Below are positions 1 through 7,789 of a DNA stretch of 22,306 nucleotides, in pieces. A program made the position numbers and the translations under genes. The DNA is taken from the NCBI GenBank assembly GCA_902826155.1, contig CADEDU010000001.1, positions 102,119 through 124,424 on the forward strand, read 5' to 3'. The notes under the pieces are model-generated. The model was given only the letters and a program-made list of their open reading frames with translations. It did not search any database and was not told where the DNA came from. The DNA comes from an uncultured beta proteobacterium. GTDB taxonomy: Bacteria > Pseudomonadota > Gammaproteobacteria > Burkholderiales > SG8-39. Positions within the stretch are counted from its first letter, which is position 1. The number at the start of each line of letters is the position of its first letter.

Positions 1-1028
1 CCGGACAGTTTCACCGCACGGCCGCGGCTATCGGAGTCGTTGCGGATATAGGCGGCGAACTCCTCCGGGGAGTTCGCAACCAGATCGTAGCCCTTGGCGA
101 TGATCTCCTTGTCGCGAAACCCCGGCTCGGTGACGACCTTCACCGCGTCGCGGTGCACCCGAGCAATCACCTCGCGCGGCGTCGCGCTCGGCACGAACAG
201 GCCGAACCACGCATGGGTTTCCACCTCGGGAAAGCCCTGTTCGCTGAAGGTCGGCACCTCCGGCAACAACGGCGAGCGCTTCGGGCCACCGATCGCCAGC
301 GCCTTGAGCTTGCCGGCGAGGATGTGCGGGCGCGCCGAAGCGATCCCGGAGAACGTGAGTTGGATTTCACCGCCCAGCACCGCGGCTACCGCAAGCGGCA
401 AGCCCTTGTACGGGATGTGCGCGATCTCGACGGCGGCCTTGGCCTTGAACATCTCACCAGCCAGATGCGGTTGACTGCCGCTGCCGTACGAGCCGTAGTT
501 GAGCGTTCCGGGCCTTCGCTTCGCCAGCGCGACCAACTCGCTCAGGTTGTTCGCCGGCAGCGACGGCTGCGCAACGAGCATCTGCTGCAACAGCACGAGC
601 AGACTGATCGGGGCGAGATCGCGCTGGGCATCGTAGGGCAGCTTGGCGAACAGATGCGGGTTGATCGAGATCGAACTGTCGGTGGTGAGCAAAAGGGTGT
701 GTCCGTCGGGCGCGGACTTCGCCACCGCGTCCACTGCAGGAATGGTGCTCGCGCCGGGCCGGTTTTCGACCACGACCGACTGTCCCCATTGCGGGCCAAG
801 ATGCTCGGCGAGCTGCCGTCCCAGCACATCGATGCCGCCGCCGACCGGGTACGGAACGACGATTCGCACCGCGCGCGTCGGCCACGTCTGCGCGGCCGCA
901 GGGGCGGCGAGCACGGTGAGCGCACCCAGCACCAGCGCGAGCGGGACCAGCGTCATCGAGGCCATGGCCAGTCGTGTCGACAAGGTTTGCGTCGCCACGT
1001 ACAAAACGCGAAGGGTCAAAGGAGACAT
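1..1028 (-). CDS. Bug/TctC-family tripartite tricarboxylate receptor, 3' end cut by window edge
   Basis: Periplasmic solute-binding receptor of the Bug (TctC) type, which captures small carboxylates for tripartite tricarboxylate transporters. The leftward frame stays open to the window edge. It starts with a signal peptide ending in APAAAQ, then TWPTRAVRIVVPYPVGGG, the usual first beta strand and glycine loop. Next come VVVENRPGAST, GSYGSGSQPHLAGEMF and the IPYKG motif, the standard order of family landmarks. About 340 codons are visible, so only a few C-terminal residues can be missing. ATG codons at 1028, 965 and 956 are all possible; none has a clear ribosome site, and 1028 gives a long signal region. 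The gene lies 66 bp after a lipoprotein gene in the same frame and direction, so the two may be co-transcribed. No TctA/TctB membrane partner is visible. The ligand is unknown. Confidence 0.9.
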   Translation of the reverse strand, partial: MSPLTLRVLYVATQTLSTRLAMASMTLVPLALVLGALTVLAAPAAAQTWPTRAVRIVVPYPVGGGIDVLGRQLAEHLGPQWGQSVVVENRPGASTIPAVDAVAKSAPDGHTLLLTTDSSISINPHLFAKLPYDAQRDLAPISLLVLLQQMLVAQPSLPANNLSELVALAKRRPGTLNYGSYGSGSQPHLAGEMFKAKAAVEIAHIPYKGLPLAVAAVLGGEIQLTFSGIASARPHILAGKLKALAIGGPKRSPLLPEVPTFSEQGFPEVETHAWFGLFVPSATPREVIARVHRDAVKVVTEPGFRDKEIIAKGYDLVANSPEEFAAYIRNDSDSRGRAVKLS

Positions 1029-1094
1029 GAGAGTGTGTGCGGGCATGGCGGAGAAGATGGGGACGCGCATCGACGTCGCGGCGTTCGAGCCATT

Positions 1095-1760
1095 CTACGG
1101 CGCACGGTCTGGCGCGGCGGTAAAGCGCATCAGTGCCAGCCATTGTTCGGAGAGACTGCCGGCGATGTCCAGCGGGCGCAGTCGTGCCGCCCGCTCCGAC
1201 ACGTGGATCGCGTAGATCGTATCGGCTCGCGAGGGGTCGCGACACAGCACGTCGACCATGCGCATCGTCATCGGCGCGCCCGGTGCCCGGGCCGCGCTGC
1301 GCAGATCGTCCAACAGCATCGAGCGACGCACGCACATCGTCTCGGGCGTGTCGATCGGTTCGACCACGTGCCGATTCAGCTCGAATCGATTGCGATCGAT
1401 CTGATCGGTCATGCGCACGACGATCGCGTGCAGCGTGGCGTAGCCGTTCACCGGGCGCGTAGAGCGCACGACCTTCACCCAAGCGGTCAGATCGATCGCC
1501 GGCGCTTCGGCCGCCTGCGCTTGTGCGTCCAGCGCTGGTTCGTGCCGGCCGAACACGACATGCTCGGCGCTACGCTCCAATTGCATCCAGCCGCTGCCAG
1601 GCGGCGGGGCGAACGTGATCGCGCCGAACGTGATCGGGCCGCGCGCCGGAACGATGACTTGCTGCGCACACGCGGCGATCAGACCAAGCGCGGCTGACAG
1701 AACCGCTGTCCTGATCCAAAGCGCGCGTGCGGGTCGCATCGACGGCGCGATCGAACGCAT
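1095..1760 (-). CDS. Putative lipoprotein of unknown function
   Basis: About 221 residues from the ATG at 1760, which has a short GGGA just upstream; a start at 1739 is also possible. A start at 1820 would overlap the divergent gene. The N-terminus is a lipoprotein signal: basic residues, a hydrophobic stretch and the lipobox LIAAC, with the cysteine at about residue 31. The rest is soluble, with a FAPPPGSGWMQLERS segment and two further cysteines (MCVRR, VLCRD) that could pair. I do not recognise the family. It precedes the Bug receptor in the same direction and diverges from the deacetylase gene with about 50 bp between starts. The lipid anchor is well supported; the role is unknown. Confidence 0.7.
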   Translation of the reverse strand: MRSIAPSMRPARALWIRTAVLSAALGLIAACAQQVIVPARGPITFGAITFAPPPGSGWMQLERSAEHVVFGRHEPALDAQAQAAEAPAIDLTAWVKVVRSTRPVNGYATLHAIVVRMTDQIDRNRFELNRHVVEPIDTPETMCVRRSMLLDDLRSAARAPGAPMTMRMVDVLCRDPSRADTIYAIHVSERAARLRPLDIAGSLSEQWLALMRFTAAPDRAP

Positions 1761-1810
1761 AATCCCGGCGCATCTTCCACCGACAGCTCTCAGCGAACTC
1801 ACCATCCGGC

Positions 1811-2692
1811 ATGCGCACACTTCGGTCTCACGATCGCTATGACTACTCGCCGATCACCCGGCGAGCCGACTACGTCTGGCCTGACGGGCAGCGCCTCGCG
1901 CTCTACCTCGGCTTCAACATCGAGCATTTCGAGTTCGGCGCGGGCATGGGCGCGAAGCTTGCGCCCTCGGGTGAGCCCGACGTGCTGAACTACGCTTGGC
2001 GCGATTATGGCAACCGGGTCGGCGTCTGGCGCTGCCTTGATCTGTTCGACGAGTTCAAACTGCCGGTGGGCGTGCTGATCAACACCAGTCTGTACGACTA
2101 CTGCCCCGAGGTGATCAGCGCGTTTCGCCCCGCGAACTACGCGTGGCGCAGCGAGATCATCGGACACGGCCACACCAACGCCGAGCGCCAGGGGGACATG
2201 GCGGAGGCGGAAGAGCGTGCGCTCATCTCCAGTTGCACGGCGCGTATCGAAAAGGAAGAAGGCGCGGCGCCGCGCGGCTGGCTCTCGCCGTGGATTTCCG
2301 AGAGCCGCAGTACGCCGGATCTGCTGCAGGAGACGGGTTACCAGTACAACCTCAACTGGTGCCACGATGATCAACCCACGCGCATGCACACGCGAGGGGG
2401 CTCGCTGCTCGCGATTCCCTATCCGCAGGAGATCAACGATATCCCGCAGATCGTCGGGCGCCAGGTCGGAGCCGAGGAGTTCGCCGACATGATCATCGAC
2501 TGCTACGACGAGATGCTCGAACAGCGCCAGCCGCTGGTGATGGGCATCGCGCTGCATCCGTATCTGGTGGGCCAGCCGCACCGGTTGCGGCAGTTGCGTC
2601 GCGCGTTGCAGCACATGCGCCGGGTCGGTCGCGGCTGGTGGACCTTGCCTGGGGAGATCGCGAACTACGTGAGCGAGAACAAGCTGGCCTGA
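1811..2692 (+). CDS. Polysaccharide deacetylase family protein (NodB/PuuE-like)
   Basis: A 293-residue cytoplasmic protein with no signal peptide, of the carbohydrate esterase 4 (NodB) fold and closest in layout to the PuuE-like allantoinase branch. Visible landmarks are RRADYVWPDGQRLALYLGFN near the start, NIEHF (residues 36-40) where the first catalytic motif normally lies, the metal-type GHGHTN (H119, H121), WLSPWISES around 157-164, and ALHPYLVGQPHR (H249, H257) near the end. Classical NodB enzymes carry an Asp in the first motif; here the position reads Asn-Ile-Glu, so the reaction cannot be assumed to be polysaccharide deacetylation and may be hydrolysis of a small amide. The ATG at 1811 has no clear ribosome site. 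The gene diverges from the lipoprotein gene. Family is confident; substrate unknown. Confidence 0.85.
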   Translation: MRTLRSHDRYDYSPITRRADYVWPDGQRLALYLGFNIEHFEFGAGMGAKLAPSGEPDVLNYAWRDYGNRVGVWRCLDLFDEFKLPVGVLINTSLYDYCPEVISAFRPANYAWRSEIIGHGHTNAERQGDMAEAEERALISSCTARIEKEEGAAPRGWLSPWISESRSTPDLLQETGYQYNLNWCHDDQPTRMHTRGGSLLAIPYPQEINDIPQIVGRQVGAEEFADMIIDCYDEMLEQRQPLVMGIALHPYLVGQPHRLRQLRRALQHMRRVGRGWWTLPGEIANYVSENKLA

Positions 2693-2719
2693 TTGTTTGC
2701 CACTTCGCACGCGAGCGGG

Positions 2720-4081
2720 CTATTCGCCGACCGGATCCACCTTCTCGCCGGCCGCGCGTCGATCGAGAATGCTGCGCACCAGGCCGATGTGCTCGCGCAG
2801 GATGTAGACCTGATCGGTGAACCCGAGCGGAATCGAACGGCTGAACGCCTGATCCTCCAGGGCTTCGAGCTGCGCATCGTATTCGGCCCGCTTGGCGGGG
2901 TCGTACCGGTTGCGGATCTCGTACTCCAGCAGCTTCAGTTCGCCGTACTGGCGCGCGATCTTGGAACGCACCCGCCAGGCGTACAGCGTCGGCGCGATGC
3001 GAATCGCCGGCACCATCACCGCAATCAGCGGCACGATCATCACCAGCAAGCGGTCGGCCAGCGTGGCCGCCCAGAACGGCAGATAGCGCTGCAGCAGTGG
3101 CGGTCCCGCCTTGAAATAGCGCTGCGCCTCCTTCGCCACCGGCAGATCGGTCATGCGTGCGTTGGGGAAATCGCCGCTGCGATGCAGGGCACCGATCCCA
3201 CCATGCACTTGCTGGAACGTTTGCATCAGCAGATTCGCAAGTGCCGGATGGAAATCGTCGCGCACCATGATCTGTGCGGTGGTGGCGATGAGCTTGGTGT
3301 CCTGCGCCGGGATGTCGCGCACCAGGTCGATCGAACCCTGCGGGAGCGTCACCGACGACATGAACGGGAACAGCCGCGTATAGGCGTGCGCGCGCGAGAA
3401 GGACATCAGTCGCAATTCGGGCGCGTAGAGCAGAGCGCGAACGATTCCGGTTTCGGGCGCGGCGACGATGAACAGCGCGTCGATCTCGCCGCGCAGCAGC
3501 GCTTCGGCGCCCGCCTCGCTGGGCAGATCGAACAGGCGCGTCGGCGGGCCCTCGGCTTCGTTGGCGCGCAGGATTCCCAGCGCGAGCTGGCGCATACCGC
3601 TGCCTTCGGGGCCGATCGACACGCGCATTCCTGACAGTTCACGCACCCGGTCGAGGGGTTTCTTCGAGCGATAGAACACCCACACCGGCTCGTAGTAGAC
3701 CGCGCCCAGCGATAGCAGACCTTCGGCTTCATCGGCCCGCAGGATGCCCGATTGGATGAACGCGATATCGATGCCGCTGTCGGGGTCGCGCAAGCGCTTG
3801 AGGTTGTCGATCGAGCCGGCCGAGGGTTTCAGAGTGGCGCTGATGCCGTGCCGGGCGAGCGACTCGCGGTAGCGCTCCCCGAAGGATTGGTAGGCGCCGA
3901 GTTCCGAACCGGTACTGATGACGATCTCTCGCGGCGGCGCCGGCTCGACGAAGAGGTAGGCCACCCAGAACGCCACGGCAATCAGCGCGAAGACGGGGAG
4001 TCCCACCCCCAATGCATCGCGCACCGAGACGATCGAAAGTTTGATTTGATTGAGGTGTTTGAGGTGCTTGAGGGGGCGCAT
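2720..4081 (-). CDS. TAXI-family TRAP solute-binding subunit, membrane-anchored
   Basis: A 453-residue receptor of the TAXI type, normally the ligand-binding part of TRAP transporters. A membrane helix at about residues 24-45 precedes the binding domain, which opens with IVISTGSELGAYQSFGERY and continues through IDIAFIQSG, VSIGPEGSGMR and GEIDALFIVAAPETG, all typical landmarks. A second hydrophobic helix at about 343-362 is followed by a charged, probably helical tail (370-453). The product is therefore probably held in the inner membrane at both ends instead of floating free. No TRAP permease gene is nearby. The ATG at 4081 has no good ribosome site, but no later Met is plausible. Upstream lies a 7-bp inverted repeat that could be an operator. 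Ligand unknown. Confidence 0.88.
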   Translation of the reverse strand: MRPLKHLKHLNQIKLSIVSVRDALGVGLPVFALIAVAFWVAYLFVEPAPPREIVISTGSELGAYQSFGERYRESLARHGISATLKPSAGSIDNLKRLRDPDSGIDIAFIQSGILRADEAEGLLSLGAVYYEPVWVFYRSKKPLDRVRELSGMRVSIGPEGSGMRQLALGILRANEAEGPPTRLFDLPSEAGAEALLRGEIDALFIVAAPETGIVRALLYAPELRLMSFSRAHAYTRLFPFMSSVTLPQGSIDLVRDIPAQDTKLIATTAQIMVRDDFHPALANLLMQTFQQVHGGIGALHRSGDFPNARMTDLPVAKEAQRYFKAGPPLLQRYLPFWAATLADRLLVMIVPLIAVMVPAIRIAPTLYAWRVRSKIARQYGELKLLEYEIRNRYDPAKRAEYDAQLEALEDQAFSRSIPLGFTDQVYILREHIGLVRSILDRRAAGEKVDPVGE

Positions 4082-4114
4082 CGGCTGGCGCGCTCGGTCG
4101 CTTGCTGTGTCGGG

Positions 4115-4136
4115 TCAAGTTACGTTTGCAACTTGA
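4115..4136. repeat. 7-bp inverted repeat upstream of TAXI gene (possible operator)
   Basis: TCAAGTT and AACTTGA form perfect 7-bp arms separated by the 8 bases ACGTTTGC. The repeat sits about 35-55 bp upstream of the TAXI start in the region between the divergent TAXI and four-cysteine protein genes. Its size fits a dimeric regulator site. There is no T-tract, which argues against a terminator. The function is inferred. Confidence 0.4.
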
Positions 4137-4347
4137 ACCGCGCACACCGCGCAGTGAACATCGTTGCAGGGTCGGAAGTACGGACATTCTAGGGAATCCC
4201 AGCGATGACGGGCCGCCGCGTTCGCCGGTGGTGCTGTCCGCTAGGCGGTCCATTCCTCCTTATGTCGGGTGCGCTGCTCCGGGCGTCGTACAATTCTTCG
4301 CGCCTGCGCATATCAACCGCACTAACAGTTCCGGGAGGAGCAGCGGC

Positions 4348-4755
4348 ATGCGAAGTACTGGTTGGATCGTGCTCGCCTTGCTGGCCTCAGGGACGGCCAT
4401 GGCTCAGATCGACGGCGCGAACATGGTGAGCGACGTCGAGCGCGGCTACGCGATCGCCAAGCCCTGCGACGCGCGGATCGTCGAATCTCCCGAGCGCTAT
4501 GAAAGCTGCATGGCGGCCCAGGCCAACAAACTCCCCGGTCGAGCGCGAGTGCAGCGCCAGGCATTCTTCTTCTACGGCTGGTTGAAGGCCGATGCGGCGC
4601 TTGCCGGGTCGGATCAGGCCGAGGCGCTGCGCCGGCACTTCGCCGAGCGACTCGCCAGCGAGCGAGGCAAGAGTGAGCTACCACTCAAGCTGATGTGCCG
4701 AGTGGCGCGTGCTGATTGTGCGGGTTTGGAGAGCCGGCTCGCGCTGAAGAGGTAG
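4348..4755 (+). CDS. Small secreted protein with four cysteines, unknown function
   Basis: A 135-residue protein starting at an ATG preceded by the strong ribosome site GGGAGGAG about 7 bases away; longer upstream frames lack this and would destroy the signal peptide. Residues 1-19 form a clean cleavable signal ending AMA before QIDGAN, so the protein should be periplasmic. The mature part has four cysteines (C40, C54, C117, C124), suited to two disulfides, and is mainly helical with an amphipathic stretch around 68-105. I do not recognise the family. It stands alone, diverging from the TAXI gene across 266 bp; a TACAAT at 4289-4294 could be a -10 element, but no good -35 is visible. The gene is secure, the function is not. 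Confidence 0.75.
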   Translation: MRSTGWIVLALLASGTAMAQIDGANMVSDVERGYAIAKPCDARIVESPERYESCMAAQANKLPGRARVQRQAFFFYGWLKADAALAGSDQAEALRRHFAERLASERGKSELPLKLMCRVARADCAGLESRLALKR

Positions 4756-4918
4756 CTGTATCTGCGGCAACTGCAGGCCAATCGAACACGCGCGGCAGTG
4801 CGCGCATCCTTGCCGTGATGCATGCGTCGCGCCGACCTACCCATCAGAGCGATTGCCTCACTGGCGCCCTTCGCTTAGGATTGCGTCACAAAACCCGCGC
4901 GACGCCCGCCATCTCGAG

Positions 4919-4939
4919 CATGTGCATGCGGAGCACATG
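4919..4939 (+). promoter_or_regulatory. Hairpin covering a ribosome site and ATG ahead of the Hfq-like gene
   Basis: CATGTGC and GCACATG are perfect 7-bp arms around the 7-base loop ATGCGGA. The right arm contains the ATG at 4937, and the GGAG ribosome site (4930-4933) spans the loop and the arm. If this folds in RNA, both signals would be masked. It lies at the start of the short frame that leads into the Hfq-like gene, so translational control is an attractive inference. Confidence 0.35.
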
Positions 4940-5011
4940 AGCGACGCCGCCGCTGCCACGACCTCGATGCGCGTGGATCCGCCAGCGCGAATCCGCCGGA
5001 GCACGAATTGA
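4937..5011 (+). CDS. Short leader ORF or detached N-terminus of the Hfq-like protein
   Basis: A 24-residue frame beginning MSDAAAATTS and ending RSTN with a TGA at 5009-5011. It has a GGAG ribosome site three bases before its ATG. It is not in frame with the Hfq-like domain, but that domain's open frame continues directly from this point, one base over (ATT GAG AAC from 5007). The composition, polar then basic and proline-rich, looks like a natural N-terminal tail for the downstream protein. It may be a frameshifted start of that gene, a sequencing error, or a true leader peptide. I cannot separate these from sequence alone. Confidence 0.35.
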   Translation: MSDAAAATTSMRVDPPARIRRSTN

Positions 5012-5396
5012 GAACGAGATTGCTAGTGAGCTGCACATCGGGAGACCGGCTCTGACGAAGGGAAAGGCACAACCTGCTCAGGATCCTCGTCTGGCGAAAT
5101 GGCGCGATGAGGGGACGATCGTTACGGTGTTCCTGACCAACGGCACGCGACTTGAGGGCAAGATCACCGCCTTCGATCCGCAGACGATCATGGTCGATTC
5201 CGGCGAACAGAATCTCGTCTACAAGACGATGATCCTCACCATCTCACCGCCACGCAAAGGCATGCGGCCGCGGCGCGGACCCGCTCGCCCGTCGCCGCGC
5301 GGCGAGATGCCCTCGCGTGAACCGCGTTCGGGGCCGCGCGAAGGCACGCCGCGCGTGCCGGTGGTGCGATACAAGCGGCGCTTGCCCGATCGCTGA
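5007..5396 (+). CDS. Hfq-like Sm-fold RNA-binding protein, start unresolved
   Basis: The frame encodes a clear Hfq-type Sm core: QDPRLAKWRDEG matches the Hfq N-terminal helix, VTVFLTNGTRLEGKITAFD matches Sm1 and NLVYKTMILTISP matches Sm2 with its VYK signature. Hfq hexamers bind small RNAs and mRNAs, so RNA binding is the expected role. After the core comes a basic, proline-rich tail of about 45 residues (RPRRGPARPSPRG onward), unlike the housekeeping protein. The first ATG, GTG or TTG in frame is GTG 5127, which would remove the N-terminal helix and the start of the first beta strand. The frame is open from 4941. I placed the feature at ATT 5007, which has GGAG five bases upstream. A frameshift joining the ATG at 4937 is equally plausible. 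It is probably an accessory Hfq, not the main one. Confidence 0.65.
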   Translation: MENEIASELHIGRPALTKGKAQPAQDPRLAKWRDEGTIVTVFLTNGTRLEGKITAFDPQTIMVDSGEQNLVYKTMILTISPPRKGMRPRRGPARPSPRGEMPSREPRSGPREGTPRVPVVRYKRRLPDR

Positions 5397-5490
5397 TCTG
5401 CGGCAGTGGTCTTGGTCGTTCGATATTGACCTGGACAAAATCCCTCATCGGCGCCCCGCTTTTCCCGTGCATCGCGCTGTCCGCTAACAC

Positions 5491-5946
5491 ATGAATCTGC
5501 TGCTCTGGCGACATGCCACCGCGGAGGACGTCGCCGCCAGCGACATGGATCGTGCCTTGACCAAGCGCGGCCATGCCCAGGCGGAACGGGTTGCGCAATG
5601 GCTGCAGGCGCACTTGCCGCGCGAGGCGCGGGTGCTGGTCAGCCCGGCATTGCGAACGCGGCAAACCGTGGAAGCCTTCACCCGGCACTACGAGGTCGTT
5701 GAGGCGCTCGCGCCCGGTGCCTCACCCGAAGCCGTACTGCGCCACGCGGGCTGGCCGAAGCAAGGCGGCACCGCACTGATCGTCGGACATCAGCCGACGC
5801 TTGGTGCAGTCGCGGCGCTCGTGCTCACCGGCCATGTTCAGGCTTGGTCGGTGCGCAAAGGGGCGCTATGGTGGCTGAGCCATCGAGATCGCGAGGAGGG
5901 CACCAGCGATCTGCTGCGCACTGTCATCGATCCAGAGTTCGTCTGA
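5491..5946 (+). CDS. sixA: Phosphohistidine phosphatase SixA
   Basis: A 151-residue single-domain histidine phosphatase, the size expected for SixA, which removes phosphate from histidine on phosphotransfer proteins in the cytoplasm. The phosphate pocket is visible: LLWRHATAED with R7 and the nucleophile H8, then SPALRTRQT with R55, and IVGHQPTLG with H100. In this branch the usual RHG reads RHA, as in other SixA proteins. There is no signal peptide. The gene converges on ppx with about 70 bp between stops; a sixA and ppx neighbourhood is common in Burkholderiales, although ppk is absent here. The ATG at 5491 lacks a strong ribosome site. Family assignment is confident; the target protein is unknown. 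Confidence 0.9.
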   Translation: MNLLLWRHATAEDVAASDMDRALTKRGHAQAERVAQWLQAHLPREARVLVSPALRTRQTVEAFTRHYEVVEALAPGASPEAVLRHAGWPKQGGTALIVGHQPTLGAVAALVLTGHVQAWSVRKGALWWLSHRDREEGTSDLLRTVIDPEFV

Positions 5947-6018
5947 ACGCGAAGGCGTTGATCGGTATCGCACGGTAGTCGCAGCAATTCGTCCGATCGG
6001 TCCGTCGGTTCGGTCTGA

Positions 6019-7533
6019 TCAGCGCCCGCCGTGCACAAGCGTCAACTCGTATCCGAGGCGCCGCCATTCCTCGATCTCCTGGCGCAGGTCGTACTCGGTG
6101 AGCGGGTTCGCTTCCAGCCAGGCGCGCGTGACGTCGAGTCGATACGCCTTCTTCTCGTAGGCCAGCCGAACCGGCGGAACCTGGGCGTGATTGCGGCTGC
6201 GATAGAGCAGAGCGGCCAGACGCACGCACGCGACCAGGCGCCAGTCGTCTTCGTGTTGCACCTCGCCTTTGATCTTGGGCAGCTTGCCGGTGTGCGCCAG
6301 CGCGATCAACGACAGTGCGCGTTGCTCGCGCTTGGAAAACCCGGGCATGTCGGCATTCGACAGGATGTAGGCGCTGTGCTTGTGAAAGCCGTTGTGTGCG
6401 AGGGATCGACCCACCTCGTGCAGCGCGGCCGACCATTGCAGCAGGCGTTCGGCGTGCTCGAGACCCTCGATCATCGGCGGGGCGATCGGTTGTTTGAGCG
6501 AGTCCGACAGGTCGCGCCATAGCTGGACCGCAAGCGCGCTGACCTGTTGCGCGTGCGGCTCGCTCACCGCATAGCGCTGCATGAACTCGCGCACCGTGGT
6601 GTCGCGCATGTCTTCGTCGTTGGCGCGGCCCAGCAGGTCGTACAGCACGCCGGTGCGCAGGGCGCCATCGGAGACGGCCATGCGCTCGACACCCAGTTCG
6701 TCGAACACCGCGCACATGATGGCCAACCCACCCGCGAGCACCGGCACGCGATCGGGCTTGAGGCCGTCCAGACGCAGATTTCCGGCACGACCCGCCTTGA
6801 TCATCACTGCGCGGAGCCGGTCCAGCGCGTCGCGCGTGATTCCATGCTCGGACAGCTTGTTGGCTTCGAGCAGTTCAGCCAGCGCCCGCGCCGTGCCCGA
6901 GGAGCCGATCGCTTCCGACCAGCCGCGGCTGCGATAGGCGTCGGACACGACTTCGATCTCGCGTCGCGCCGCCAACTCGGCTTGCCGGAACGCGCTCTTG
7001 TCGTATTCCTGCGCGGGAAAGAACTTGACCGACGTGCTGACGCAACCGATGTAGATGCTTTCCAGCACCTCGGGCGAGTAGCCCGAGCCGATGATCAGCT
7101 CAGTCGACCCGCCGCCGATATCGACCACCAGGCGCCGCGCGTTTCCCGGCGCCAGCAGGTGCGCGACACCGAAGTAGATCAGGCGCGCCTCTTCGCGTCC
7201 GGCGATCACCTCGATCGGGAACCCCAGCCGCGCTTCTGCCGATCGCAGCAGCGCCTCCCCGTTGCGTGCCACGCGAAAGGTATTGGTGGCCACTGCGCGC
7301 ACCTGGCGTCGCGAAAACCCGCGCAGGCGTTCGCCGAAGCGGTCAAGGGTCTCGAGTGCACGAGCCTGCGACTCCTTGTCGAGCGTCTTGTCCCGGGTGA
7401 GGCCGGCGGCGAGACGGACCGGTTCGCGAAGAGCGTCCAGGGTGTAGATCTGATTGCCGCTCACCCGGCCGATCTCGAGCCGAAAACTGTTGGAGCCCAG
7501 ATCGACGGCGGCGAGCGATTGCCGGTCGGTCAT
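6019..7533 (-). CDS. ppx: Exopolyphosphatase, Ppx/GppA family
   Basis: A 504-residue cytoplasmic enzyme of the length of E. coli Ppx, which removes terminal phosphates from polyphosphate; GppA-type pppGpp hydrolysis is the alternative within this family. The ASKHA-fold landmarks are in order: DLGSNSFRL at residues 11-19, TNTFRVARN near 83-91, the catalytic-glutamate region AGREEARLIY at 111-120, and the phosphate loop VVDIGGGSTELI at 136-147. The C-terminal half carries HD-like helices, including ALHEVGRSLAHNGFHKHSAYI. The start at 7533 immediately precedes the DLGSNS block, as in homologues. The gene converges with sixA. Upstream are about 200 bp of its own leader and then a leftward terminator, so it should be transcribed from its own promoter. 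Confidence 0.93.
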   Translation of the reverse strand: MTDRQSLAAVDLGSNSFRLEIGRVSGNQIYTLDALREPVRLAAGLTRDKTLDKESQARALETLDRFGERLRGFSRRQVRAVATNTFRVARNGEALLRSAEARLGFPIEVIAGREEARLIYFGVAHLLAPGNARRLVVDIGGGSTELIIGSGYSPEVLESIYIGCVSTSVKFFPAQEYDKSAFRQAELAARREIEVVSDAYRSRGWSEAIGSSGTARALAELLEANKLSEHGITRDALDRLRAVMIKAGRAGNLRLDGLKPDRVPVLAGGLAIMCAVFDELGVERMAVSDGALRTGVLYDLLGRANDEDMRDTTVREFMQRYAVSEPHAQQVSALAVQLWRDLSDSLKQPIAPPMIEGLEHAERLLQWSAALHEVGRSLAHNGFHKHSAYILSNADMPGFSKREQRALSLIALAHTGKLPKIKGEVQHEDDWRLVACVRLAALLYRSRNHAQVPPVRLAYEKKAYRLDVTRAWLEANPLTEYDLRQEIEEWRRLGYELTLVHGGR

Positions 7534-7748
7534 GCGTACGAACGCGCGCCGGCAGGTCGCGGGGTGCGAGGTGGACGCGGATGCACGTCGGGATACGACG
7601 CGAAGCGGGCGAAGAACGGAAGCACGGCGAGAGGGCGAGAAGAAAACGCGGGAAGTTTGCGCCCGGCCGCCTGAAAGATCAAAGAAGCACCACTTTCGCG
7701 GGCCGGCGCCGAACGCATCGACGCACGACCTCGGGGAAGTCGCTTTCC

Positions 7749-7789
7749 GGAAAAAGAATTCCCCCGGACGCGCTTGCGTCGGGGGGAAT
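7749..7789 (-). terminator. Strong leftward rho-independent terminator
   Basis: Arms at 7758-7771 and 7776-7789 form a 14-bp stem with one G-G mismatch and a GCTT loop (AAGC on the minus strand). On the minus strand the stem is followed directly by TCTTTTT. This is a textbook intrinsic terminator acting leftward. It lies about 225 bp upstream of ppx, so it ends a transcript coming from further right and not ppx itself. Confidence 0.8.

Noticed and set aside
153..1697. Long rightward open frame of 514 codons opposite the Bug receptor and lipoprotein genes
   Set aside because: Arg/His/Gln-rich translation typical of the antisense of GC-rich genes; the opposite strand has clear family motifs.
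5943..5962. AACGC-GAAG-GCGTT hairpin between sixA and ppx
   Set aside because: Only five base pairs and no T-tract in either direction.
6547..7674. Rightward 375-codon frame opposite ppx
   Set aside because: Antisense shadow of ppx with Arg/His-rich composition and no start context.
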